Part shown: in pieces, positions 18,128 through 24,499 of the stretch
Numbering within the stretch: the first letter of the stretch is position 1
How the letters are laid out: each line of letters begins with the position of its first letter
Origin: CAZTDD01 sp964612675
Lineage (GTDB): Bacteria > Hinthialibacterota > Hinthialibacteria > Hinthialibacterales > JAKPRU01
Direction: 5' to 3'
Assembly (NCBI GenBank): GCA_964612675.1
Contig: CAZTDD010000108.1
Location: forward strand, 1-24,499
Length of the DNA: 24,499 nucleotides
The notes under the pieces: generated by a model
Told to the model about the DNA's origin: nothing
Seen by the model: only the letters and a program-made list of their open reading frames with translations
Database searches by the model: none
Position numbers and translations under genes: made by a program

Positions 18128-19128
18128 TCTTGATTCTTCTTCAGTACAGATGGATTTACACAAAAACGTGGGTTTCCTTTGGACATAAATAAATCGATTT
18201 CCTGGATAATTTTCTCACGGATCGACCAGCCGGAGTCTTCTGAATACCACGACAAATGCGGTGTGAGAATAATATTATCGAGACCGAAAAGCGGATTCGT
18301 TGGGTCCGGTGGCTCTTTCTCGAAAACATCAATCGCGGCACCTGCGATCTTGCGCTCTCTGAGAGCGTCAGCCAGCGCCTGTTCGTCCACCATCGGACCG
18401 CGCGATGTATTCACAAGGTAGGCTTCCGGTTTCATCATCGCCAGCGTCTCAGCGTTGACCATGTGGTGCGTCTCGTCGTTCAGAGGCGTATGAATGGTGA
18501 TATAGTCCGCATTTCGAAACACTGCCTGGTGGTCTACGGTTTCAATTTCGAGCTCGGCCAATCGTTCCTTCGATAAATATGGATCGCAGATCAAAAATCG
18601 AAAACCAAAATGTTTTAAATTCATATAAACGCGGCTCCCGATACGTCCGCATCCGATAATACCGATTGTTTTGCCTCGCATGCGGTACATCGGGATGACC
18701 GGGTCGAAATCCCATTTGCCACGTGCGCTCGAATCGTCAAGCACCTTGCGGCTCCATACAACTTTGCGGCCGCAAGCGAAGATCAGTGCGATGGCCTGCT
18801 CGGCGACCTCGTCGACACAATAATCCGGAACATAGGCAAGTGGAATTCCACGCTGAGTGAGTGCTTTTGCATCGACATTGTCATACCCGGCACCATGCCG
18901 AATTACAAGTCGGCAGCGAGTCAGCTGCGAAATCAGATCGGCGGAAATTGGAACCATATTGACCACGATAATATCGGCGTCTTTTACTTTTTCGAGCACT
19001 TCTTCAGGAGGGCGGAATTTCAGCTGGTAGTACTCAAAATCCACGCCGCGCTGTGCGAGCTCTTGTTCCTCCCATTTCAGATCGGGCTCGATATAGTCGG
19101 TTACAACTACTTTAATCTTCTCCGTCAT
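18124..19128 (-). CDS. D-isomer-specific 2-hydroxyacid dehydrogenase, CtBP-like
   Basis: This is an NAD-dependent dehydrogenase that interconverts a 2-keto acid and a D-2-hydroxyacid. The dinucleotide loop IGIIGCGRIG (155-164) is followed by D182, which suggests NAD. The catalytic trio is R243 (TSRGPMVDE), E272 (FEKEP) and H291 (TPHLSWYSE). The N-terminal TDYIEPDLKWE and the HLSWYSE segment resemble proteins called C-terminal-binding-protein-like. It has 334 aa; the ATG at 19128 is preceded by GAGGG at 7 nt, and a longer frame to 19167 lacks a ribosome site. It is the first gene of the tight set, with a 308-bp repeat-filled gap upstream. Its stop overlaps the aminotransferase start. Confidence 0.9.
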   Translation of the reverse strand: MTEKIKVVVTDYIEPDLKWEEQELAQRGVDFEYYQLKFRPPEEVLEKVKDADIIVVNMVPISADLISQLTRCRLVIRHGAGYDNVDAKALTQRGIPLAYVPDYCVDEVAEQAIALIFACGRKVVWSRKVLDDSSARGKWDFDPVIPMYRMRGKTIGIIGCGRIGSRVYMNLKHFGFRFLICDPYLSKERLAELEIETVDHQAVFRNADYITIHTPLNDETHHMVNAETLAMMKPEAYLVNTSRGPMVDEQALADALRERKIAGAAIDVFEKEPPDPTNPLFGLDNIILTPHLSWYSEDSGWSIREKIIQEIDLFMSKGNPRFCVNPSVLKKNQE

Positions 19129-19161
19129 CCGTATTCCCTCGTGTTTTTCTTCTTGGTTTGT

Positions 19162-19246
19162 CGTCATCGCGAGCGAAGCGTGGCGATCTCTTCGTTACGC
19201 GTCCTGACGGCGCGATTCCCACGTCGCTTCGCTCCTCGGAATGACG
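19162..19246. repeat. Palindromic interspersed repeat (CGTCAT-GCGAAGCG type), 85 bp
   Basis: The element begins CGTCATCGCGAGCGAAGCG and ends CGCTTCGCTCCTCGGAATGACG, so its ends are imperfect inverted copies. Similar CGTCATTGCGAGGAGCGAAGCG palindromes are scattered through many environmental bacterial genomes. It lies in the 5' region of the hydroxyacid dehydrogenase gene. Confidence 0.65.
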
Positions 19247-19275
19247 GTTCTGAGCTCCTCCTTTTCAAACTGTAG

Positions 19276-19344
19276 GGTGGGTTACCGGAGCCCAGCAGAC
19301 AAACAAATCTCCGTACAACCTATGCTGGCGACGCGTAACGCACC
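19276..19344. repeat. Second imperfect palindromic repeat (GTGGGTTAC / GTAACGCACC)
   Basis: GGTGGGTTACCGGAGCCCAG (19276-19295) is matched at 14 of 20 positions by the reverse complement of 19325-19344 (CTGGCGACGCGTAACGCACC). It resembles the widely spread TAGGGTGGGTTAC element of environmental bacteria. It is a separate unit from the repeat at 19162. Confidence 0.55.
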
Positions 19345-19364
19345 AAGACCGTCCTCATTCCTTC

Positions 19365-19397
19365 TTCGTGCTTTCGTGACTCTTTCGTGCCTTCGTG
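19365..19397. repeat. Four short direct copies of TTCGTG
   Basis: TTCGTG starts at 19365, 19373, 19384 and 19392, a spacing of 8, 11 and 8 bases. With the two palindromes at 19162 and 19276 it fills most of the 19129-19436 gap, where no gene is seen. Confidence 0.6.
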
Positions 19398-19436
19398 TTT
19401 CAATGTTTTCCCAACCTGCGCCTTTCCGGCCAGTTT

Positions 19437-20501
19437 TCAGCTATGATTCAACCGAACCGTGCGGCCGGTTTCGGCGGCCTTGTAAACCGCCTCGACAACC
19501 TTGAGGGCTTCGACCGCATCGTGGCCGTCAATGAAAACGGGACGACCATCGAGAATGCATCGTGCCACATCGCGTATGTAATGGACACCGAGAATTCCGC
19601 AGTACCCGGGAGCCGATTCCAATTCAAACTGAATGTGACGCCGTGGAGAGTCGGCAAACTCCTCCGAATCGCTGCACACAAAAAGCGTCTCCCGGACACC
19701 CTCGAAAGACGGCGACCAGGAGAGAACGCCACGCGTCCCCCGCAGACCTAAACTCAGATCGCGGCCGTACGGGTACGAGTCCGGCACCGTGTAGCTGATA
19801 TCGAGCGCCACAACCGTACCGCACCGGAAGGTCAAGAGTGCAAAAGAATTGTCTTCAATATCGAATTCCGCGTTGACCTTTGCATTATGCGCTTGAACGG
19901 TCTCGACCTCATCGTCCAGAAGCCACCGATAAAGATCAATCCAATGGACACCCAGGTTATACATCGGCCCGCCGCCGCTTTTCGCCTTCTGCAGCATCCA
20001 GCCGGCGTTTCCGTCGATGTATCGCTGGACCCGCCCTGCGGCGCACCGACCTTCACAGCCCACGACATGGCCGAGGGTCCCCGCATCAATCAGACGTTTC
20101 ATCTCGCGGGAAACCGGGTGATACCGCCATGTATATGGAGCGGAGAGTTTCACACCGGACTTTTCGACGGCGGCGACAATCCGTTTCGCACCGTCGAGAT
20201 CCGCCGCGATGGGCTTCTCAACGATCAGATGGATTCCCTTTTCCGCACAAGCTGCGGCCGCCTCGGGACAATCGACGTGCGGAAGGAAGACAGCCGCAAG
20301 GTCCAGCGACTCCTTGTCGAGCATCTTCGCCCACGAATCGTAGCCTTTTAGGCCGAAATCTTTCTCGAAAGCTTTTCGCAGCGAATCGTCCGGCTCGACG
20401 ATGGATATGACTTCCGTTTCGTCAACGGCGTCGAACAACGGCATATAGCTGCGCGGATGCAGGTGTTGAAGGCCGATAATTCCTACTTTAAGCGAAGACA
20501 T
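19437..20501 (-). CDS. Gfo/Idh/MocA-family oxidoreductase (second copy in window)
   Basis: This is an NAD(P)-dependent sugar or polyol dehydrogenase-like protein. The N-terminal Rossmann fold has VGIIG followed by QHLH in place of the usual GxGxxG second half, so the dinucleotide loop is atypical. The VEKP motif (94-97) provides the catalytic Lys, and the HWID motif (186-189) marks the substrate domain. A GGGPMYNLGVHW stretch (177-187) is typical. The start ATG at 20501 has GGGGG 6 nt upstream. It is upstream of, and on the same strand as, the hydroxyacid dehydrogenase set but separated by 308 bp of repeats, so it may be a separate unit. It is divergent from the NRAMP-like gene. At 354 aa it is complete; the substrate is unknown. 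Confidence 0.88.
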   Translation of the reverse strand: MSSLKVGIIGLQHLHPRSYMPLFDAVDETEVISIVEPDDSLRKAFEKDFGLKGYDSWAKMLDKESLDLAAVFLPHVDCPEAAAACAEKGIHLIVEKPIAADLDGAKRIVAAVEKSGVKLSAPYTWRYHPVSREMKRLIDAGTLGHVVGCEGRCAAGRVQRYIDGNAGWMLQKAKSGGGPMYNLGVHWIDLYRWLLDDEVETVQAHNAKVNAEFDIEDNSFALLTFRCGTVVALDISYTVPDSYPYGRDLSLGLRGTRGVLSWSPSFEGVRETLFVCSDSEEFADSPRRHIQFELESAPGYCGILGVHYIRDVARCILDGRPVFIDGHDAVEALKVVEAVYKAAETGRTVRLNHS

Positions 20502-20545
20502 CTCGATCCCCCTTCTTAAGACCGATGCGGCACAACAACTCCTTT

Positions 20546-20650
20546 AGAATTGACGGCGTCGCAAAAAGTCGGGAGAGCTCTTCTCCCTCTCCCTCTGGGA
20601 GAGGGAGCTTCCGATGCCAACTTTCGACTTTTTGCGACGCCGTCAGAATT
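20546..20650. mobile_element. MITE-like element with 20-bp perfect inverted ends and AGAATT duplication
   Basis: The 93-bp body (20552-20644) has perfect inverted ends: GACGGCGTCGCAAAAAGTCG at 20552-20571 and its complement at 20625-20644. AGAATT flanks it on both sides (20546-20551 and 20645-20650), as expected for a 6-bp target duplication. Inside is a second perfect hairpin, CTCCCTCTCCC (20583-20593) with GGGAGAGGGAG (20597-20607). It has no coding capacity. The rest of 20502-20824 shows nothing recognisable. Confidence 0.75.
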
Positions 20651-20824
20651 GGTGCATCGGTGTCTACCTTTGATAGTAAGTGATCGGCGTCAGTGGCAAA
20701 AGGGACTATTGGTTTCCATCGAGATGCGGTACTCATCAGTCCCCTGCCTCTGTGGTTGTCAATGAGCGAAGCATATGAGACGATTGGCGCATCGCATATC
20801 AGAACTCTTCTCTTCGAGGTGACC

Positions 20825-22255
20825 ATGGAAACTGCGTCGAACAACGATCGCTCCAACGGTGGAGTCGCCGTTCCGTCTCCCCCGACCGGTTTGGCTTTGA
20901 TAGCCCTACTGGGACCGGGACTGGTTTGGGCGGGCGAGTATATCGGTTCGGGCGAGGTGATTCTCGCGCCGCGGGCCGGTGCGGTGCTTGGCTTGATGGT
21001 CTTATGGGTACCGATCTTGGCCACGTTCGCCAAGTTTTGGATTGGTCTTTCGGGCGCTCGATATACAGTCTGTACAGGCGAGGGCATGATTGACATGATC
21101 AGCCGCACACCCGGCCCGAAAAACTGGGTGCTCTGGTTGGTGTTCATCGGCCAGGTCGCGTCCGGTGCCATCTCGACCGGCGCTTTGGCGGGCGTCGCAG
21201 GAGCGTTCGCGGGGTATTTCATCCCCATTGAACCATACATTCTGGGGTGGATCATCACGTTCATTGTTATCGCCATCGTGTGGGGAGGCGGGTTCAACAT
21301 CATCAAGTATGTAATGTCAGTACTCGTTCTAGTCATTATCATCGGCGTATTCGATGTAGCGATTTCCACATGGCCGGGCTGGAGCGCGATCTTCAAAGGG
21401 CTCTTCGGCTTCCAGGTGCCCGATGTACCGGAATGGGCGTGGCGGGAAAGAACCACCGCTCCGTCCGCGTGGGGGGAGATTCTGCCGTTGCTCGGCTGGG
21501 CGGCGGGCGGGTTTGCCAGCCAGGTCTGGTATACCTACTGGGTTCTCGGCGCCGGATATGGAATGGCGCACGGCCGAGGCTACGGAAAACCAGCGGATAC
21601 CAGCCGCTTGTCGCAAATTACTGCGGACGCAGCCAGGAAGCTGAAGAGTTGGTGCCGAGTGGTTTATACCGATGCAGCAGTCGGGCTGATTGTCGGTTCC
21701 GCGGTCACCGCCGCGTTCCTTATCGCGGGTGCGGGCATTCTTCGGCCTGAACAGATTGCACCGGAAGGGAAAGAGGTCGCGTTTCAGCTATCCAGCATCT
21801 TCAGCGCACGATGGGGCGAGCTCGGAGCGCGTCTCTATGTATTGGCGGGGCTGGCCGCGATGCTCAGCACGTTGGTCGGTCAGTTCGCCGGCTGGCCTCG
21901 ACTGCTCGCGGATTGCGGCCGAATCTTGATCCCCGGTGTCTCCCGCCATCCATGGAAAAAACAATTTCGCTTTGTTCTCATCCTGTTCGCGATTTCCAAC
22001 ATGGTCCTCGTTTATACATTCCAGCTGAAGCCGGTATTCCTGGTGCAACTGGCCGCGGTTTTGGACGGTTTGTTGCTGACACCTCTACAGGCGCTGGCGG
22101 TCGGTCTGGTTCTGTATTTAGTCATGCCGAAGATGTTCAGTGCGGAGACTGCAAAGATCTTGAGGCCCAGCTGGATCTTCGGAGTCGGTCTGGGGCTGGC
22201 CGTGTTGATATTCGGCTATTTCTGCATCTTCCAAATTCCGCGCGTCATTGGCTGA
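20825..22255 (+). CDS. NRAMP-fold membrane transporter lacking the metal-binding motifs
   Basis: The sequence aligns well by eye with MntH/NRAMP in helix 1 (GPGLVWAGEYI, 30-40) and continues with about eleven hydrophobic segments. The metal-coordinating motif DPGN of helix 1 is replaced by GSGE (41-44), and the helix 6 MPH motif is replaced by ASQ (231-233, in GGFASQVWY). Canonical Mn/Fe transporters need those residues, so this is probably not a classical manganese importer. Databases often label such proteins simply as Nramp family. The start is ATG 20825, with GAGG upstream; in-frame starts at 20693 and 20762 lack good ribosome sites. It has 476 aa. A cupin gene follows after 32 bp, probably in the same operon. 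It is divergent from the Gfo/Idh gene and the long enzyme run, so it may import their substrate (inference). Confidence 0.8.
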   Translation: METASNNDRSNGGVAVPSPPTGLALIALLGPGLVWAGEYIGSGEVILAPRAGAVLGLMVLWVPILATFAKFWIGLSGARYTVCTGEGMIDMISRTPGPKNWVLWLVFIGQVASGAISTGALAGVAGAFAGYFIPIEPYILGWIITFIVIAIVWGGGFNIIKYVMSVLVLVIIIGVFDVAISTWPGWSAIFKGLFGFQVPDVPEWAWRERTTAPSAWGEILPLLGWAAGGFASQVWYTYWVLGAGYGMAHGRGYGKPADTSRLSQITADAARKLKSWCRVVYTDAAVGLIVGSAVTAAFLIAGAGILRPEQIAPEGKEVAFQLSSIFSARWGELGARLYVLAGLAAMLSTLVGQFAGWPRLLADCGRILIPGVSRHPWKKQFRFVLILFAISNMVLVYTFQLKPVFLVQLAAVLDGLLLTPLQALAVGLVLYLVMPKMFSAETAKILRPSWIFGVGLGLAVLIFGYFCIFQIPRVIG

Positions 22256-22287
22256 GCGTGGCAACAGAGGGAAAGGAGAACAACACC

Positions 22288-22632
22288 ATGATTGTCGGAT
22301 CGATGCGTGAGGTAGAGGCCGAACCGCTCGAGATTCCGGGGGTAGTCGGTTCGAAAATCCGTTGGCTCATTGGAGAACGTGAGGGAGCACAGCATTTCGC
22401 CACACGGATCGTGACACTGGAGAAGGATGGAGTCATTCCACTCCATTCGCATCCGGTGGTGCATCATCAGTTCATTCTCAGTGGAAGAGGGGCGGTGCTG
22501 GATGAGGAGGGCGAGCGCGAGGTGGGTGCCGGAGATTTTGTCTTTGTCCCTGCGAACGAGAGCCACGGACTCAAGAACCTCGGGGATGAAGATTTCGAGT
22601 TGGTCTGTGTGATCAACATCCTCAAGCCCTGA
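22288..22632 (+). CDS. Small single-domain cupin protein
   Basis: This 114-aa protein is one cupin barrel. Motif 1 is HSHPVVHHQFILSGRG, with the usual metal-binding His pair; the Glu position is occupied by Gln. Motif 2 is GDFVFVPANESHGLKN, with the third His. Small cupins of this kind bind a metal and act as isomerases, epimerases or dioxygenases, or simply as ligand sensors. The start at 22288 has AGGAG 9 nt upstream. The frame is open back to 21811 but that part overlaps the transporter in another frame. It follows the transporter by 32 bp and probably shares its transcript, hinting at a role on the same compound. No signal peptide is present. Confidence 0.88.
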   Translation: MIVGSMREVEAEPLEIPGVVGSKIRWLIGEREGAQHFATRIVTLEKDGVIPLHSHPVVHHQFILSGRGAVLDEEGEREVGAGDFVFVPANESHGLKNLGDEDFELVCVINILKP

Positions 22633-22678
22633 AAAAACAGCATCGCCGGAGTCTCCGTAGGCAGGTAGAGACCCGGCG
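22632..22678. terminator. Hairpin with flanking A/T run between convergent genes
   Basis: CGCCGG-A-GTCTC (22644-22655) pairs with GAGACCCGGCG (22668-22678), an 11-bp stem with one bulge and a 12-nt loop. Read on the minus strand it is followed after 6 nt by TTTTTT, which would end transcripts from 22731. It also begins 11 nt after the cupin stop, so it may serve both directions. A second, weaker hairpin lies at 22705-22730. Confidence 0.45.
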
Positions 22679-22730
22679 ACGACTGTTTGGTTTCAGGACA
22701 TGATACCGGCGAGGGTCCAAGCCCTCCGGT

Positions 22731-23153
22731 CTAGAATATTGCGTAAACGACGGCTTTCTTATCCGCTGTCACTGAGAATTTGAATTTCTTGGTCGTGGTC
22801 TTGTGCTTCACAACCGCCGTGTAGCTGCCTTGCTGGAGATCGGCGAGCAGCCAAGGTCCACAGGTCGGTGTTTCGAGCACCTCGTTTCCGTCCGAGTCGA
22901 GTATGCGGATATGCGCCTTCCAGAGATATTCTTTCTTCTCGTTGGCTATTTCGATACGACAGTTGTACTCGTTTTTGAACAGTTCTTTCAGTTCATTCCG
23001 TTCACCCAGTCCTACACCGCCGGTGATGAAGCTGACATCGTCGACGGTTTGCTTCACCATGGGCTGAAGCTCATCGGCGGAGCTGGGAACGGCCAGCAGT
23101 ACGATGAACATGAACAGAGCGCACGTGGAACATCTTTTCCACATCGTGAGCAT
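22731..23153 (-). CDS. Secreted carboxypeptidase-regulatory-like domain protein
   Basis: This 140-aa protein has an N-terminal signal peptide (about residues 1-26: basic start, hydrophobic core CALFMFIVLLAV, then PSSADE). It is followed by a single beta-sandwich domain similar to the carboxypeptidase regulatory-like family. The segments GGVGLGERNELKELF (45-59), YLWKAHIRILDSDGN (76-90) and GPWLLADLQQGSYT (99-112) match a widespread set of small exported proteins. The ATG at 23153 has AGGAGG 9 nt upstream; the longer frame to 23252 adds basic residues and lacks such a site. It is probably periplasmic or extracellular. No enzymatic residues are apparent, and the role of this family is not known. 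It stands alone between the cupin and tRNA-Arg. Confidence 0.78.
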   Translation of the reverse strand: MLTMWKRCSTCALFMFIVLLAVPSSADELQPMVKQTVDDVSFITGGVGLGERNELKELFKNEYNCRIEIANEKKEYLWKAHIRILDSDGNEVLETPTCGPWLLADLQQGSYTAVVKHKTTTKKFKFSVTADKKAVVYAIF

Positions 23154-23403
23154 GACAAGTTGCCTCCTTTCGCTCAGCGTTCCGAGTTGGACCGATGTAT
23201 TCGGTCTCCTATCTATTATACTATGAATATTGGTGGGAAGTTTGAACCTCACCGCAACAAAGTAGATGACCGGGGCAAAGCGTTGAATGCTCGCGATGGT
23301 GGCTGAAAGAGAGGGGACGGGTTGACTGGGGGCGGTGGAGTGAAGACGATAGGTCGGCCCACAGGCGTCGAGGTATGTGTGTGTCGTGCTCTGTGTGTCG
23401 TGG

Positions 23404-23409
23404 TATAGT
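23404..23409 (+). promoter_or_regulatory. Candidate -10 element for tRNA-Arg
   Basis: TATAGT lies 15 bp before the mature 5' end of the tRNA, a suitable distance for a short leader. The -35 region is not convincing. Nothing else was recognised between 23154 and 23424. Confidence 0.35.
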
Positions 23410-23424
23410 TGATGAGCGTTTTGT

Positions 23425-23498
23425 GCGCCAGTAGCTCAGCTGGATAGAGCAGCTGACTTCTAATCAGCAGGTCCCAGGTTCGAGTCCTGGCTGGCGTG
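23425..23498 (+). tRNA. tRNA-Arg (anticodon TCT)
   Basis: The sequence folds as a standard cloverleaf. The acceptor GCGCCAG pairs with CTGGCGT (one G-T pair at the end). The D arm is GCTC/GAGC. The anticodon stem GCTGA/TCAGC encloses the loop CTTCTAA with anticodon TCT. The T arm is CCAGG-TTCGAGT-CCTGG, and the discriminator base is G. CCA is not encoded. Its 3' end lies 136 bp before an integrase gene in the same direction, so it is a likely attachment site. Confidence 0.95.
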
Positions 23499-23563
23499 TT
23501 TCATAACTTCATAATAATAAAGACATTAGATGCTACTCCAACCACTTGGTTGCCCAACGGTAT

Positions 23564-23592
23564 TTGCTTTTGTGCTAGAATTGTGCTAATAT
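23564..23592 (+). promoter_or_regulatory. Candidate sigma-70 promoter of the integrase gene
   Basis: TTGCTT (23564-23569) and TAATAT (23587-23592) are separated by exactly 17 bp. The spacer contains a tandem TTGTGCTA repeat (23569 and 23581). It lies about 40 bp before the GTG start at 23635. Confidence 0.5.
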
Positions 23593-23634
23593 TCAAGCAC
23601 GTGGACACATCCTGAATCATCTCGGAGCGGTCCG

Positions 23635-24483
23635 GTGCGACTCCATCTCTTCAGACGAAATCAGACCTATTGGGTCCGCTATACGGTCGATGGCAAACAG
23701 CACCGCCGGAGCCTCGGTGTCCAAGATCCCGCTGTCGCCCGCCGGGTGGCGAAACAACTCGAAAAGGACATTATCCTCGGCATCAACGAAATCCCCGACG
23801 AAAAATGCCCGCTCGCTGAATTTCGGGAACGCTATCTCGAACATGCGCGAGCCCACAAACGACCGAACACGGTCCGTACCGACACATGGGCTCTCGGGCT
23901 GCTGCAGAGATATCAACCCATCACCCTCCTCAACCATTTGACGTCAACCAAGATCGAAGCCTTCAAGCAAAGACTCCTTGCCGCGAATTTCTCACCCTCG
24001 TCAGTCAATATCGCCCTCCGTCATCTTTCGTCTGTCTTCGGAACGGCGGTCAAATGGAATCTGCTTAGCAGGAATCCGTTTTCCGGTGTTTCGAAAATCA
24101 AGATCGAAAAGACACTCCCGCGTTTTCTGACCAAAGACCAAATCGAGCATCTGCTCACGATCGCCGAAACCTACGGCAGAGACCTTTATCTTGTCTTCCT
24201 GCTCGGGATCTACGCCGGTCTCCGCAAGAACGAGATCGGTCACGCCAGGTGGGAATGGTTCGACTTCGACCGGAAGACCATCACGTTGTCTCCCCACGGC
24301 GATTTTCATCTCAAAACGTCAGAATGCCGGACCATACCTCTCCATGACAGGATCGTTCAAGCCCTTGCCTCGGAGCGACAGGAACAAGGTTACGTCTTCT
24401 TCCCTGACAGAACCGAGCACAAAGGCCAGTATCGTTACGATTTCAACCTGAGTTTTCTAAGGCGCGTATTTAGTTCAATCTAA
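23635..24483 (+). pseudogene. Tyrosine recombinase (phage-type integrase), C-terminally truncated
   Basis: The N-terminal arm-binding part (YWVRYTVDGKQHRRSLG, residues 12-28) and the SAM-like core-binding domain (about 60-150) are intact. The catalytic domain starts at about 163 and has the first catalytic Arg, R197 (YAGLRKNEIG), and a beta-hairpin Lys near K227 (HLKTSECRTIPL). The frame then ends at 24483, right after YRYDFNLSFLRRVF, where relatives continue into the HxxR, H/W and nucleophilic Tyr motifs. Those residues are absent, so the product is predicted to be inactive; a frameshift, insertion or nonsense change close to 24460 is likely. The GTG start at 23635 has GGAG upstream. Its position just downstream of the tRNA-Arg 3' end and in the same direction is typical for an integrated element. 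Confidence 0.75.
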
Positions 24484-24499
24484 CATACAGAATCGACAG

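Noticed and set aside
19365..19397. Regularly spaced TTCGTG copies as a CRISPR-like array
   Set aside because: The unit is only 6 bp with 2-5 bp between copies; there are no spacers and no cas genes. No CRISPR array is seen in the window.
20488..21456. 322-codon minus-strand open frame
   Set aside because: It is antisense to the transporter and runs through the MITE-like repeat; its Pro/Thr/Met-rich composition is typical of a shadow frame.
21811..22287. N-terminal extension of the cupin frame
   Set aside because: It overlaps the transporter in another frame and contains no domain; the ribosome site at 22288 decides the start.

Overview
This is a bacterial window, most likely from the chromosome of an uncultivated or environmental lineage. 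It carries part of a 23S rRNA gene, a tRNA-Arg, an amtB/P-II pair, a Tat-type signal on an exported enzyme, and many dehydrogenases of the Gfo/Idh/MocA and 2-hydroxyacid types. I cannot fix the phylum from sequence alone. The 23S gene has no 16S gene or spacer tRNA upstream of it, which points to a lineage with unlinked rRNA genes. Several short palindromic repeats of a kind scattered through environmental genomes are also present.

Layout. (1) Positions 1-1937 are the 5' part of a 23S rRNA on the minus strand, cut by the window edge. Its leader (1938-2358) holds a hairpin followed by a boxA sequence and candidate promoters. (2) Positions 2359-5635 form a small accessory block: a retropepsin-like protease, an AbiEi/AbiEii toxin-antitoxin pair with a 4-base overlap and an upstream palindrome, a 38-codon DUF2281-like ORF, and a convergent membrane-anchored pentapeptide-repeat protein. 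(3) Positions 5733-9493 hold a Tat-exported gamma-glutamyltransferase-family enzyme and, divergently, a TPR-sulfotransferase fusion. (4) Positions 9516-11215 hold amtB followed by a P-II gene with Tyr51, with a candidate sigma-54 promoter upstream. (5) Positions 11528-20501 are a long minus-strand run: a Gfo/Idh oxidoreductase; then, after a 308-bp gap filled with repeats, a tight set of CtBP-like hydroxyacid dehydrogenase, class III aminotransferase, M20 amidohydrolase, zinc alcohol dehydrogenase, second Gfo/Idh oxidoreductase and cystathionine-gamma-synthase-type PLP enzyme; and finally a small Cys-containing protein. (6) Positions 20825-22632, divergent from that run, encode an NRAMP-fold transporter that lacks the metal-binding motifs, and a cupin. 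(7) Positions 22731-24483 hold a secreted small protein, tRNA-Arg(TCT), and a tyrosine integrase that stops before its second catalytic half.

How the genes may work together. The minus-strand enzymes look like one catabolic or interconversion pathway for an amino-containing or N-acylated compound: deacylase, transaminase, several NAD(P) dehydrogenases and a beta/gamma-elimination-type PLP enzyme. The divergent NRAMP-fold protein could be its importer; this is inference. The amtB/P-II pair handles ammonium uptake and nitrogen sensing. The tRNA-integrase junction at the right edge looks like one end of an integrated element, possibly a decayed one.
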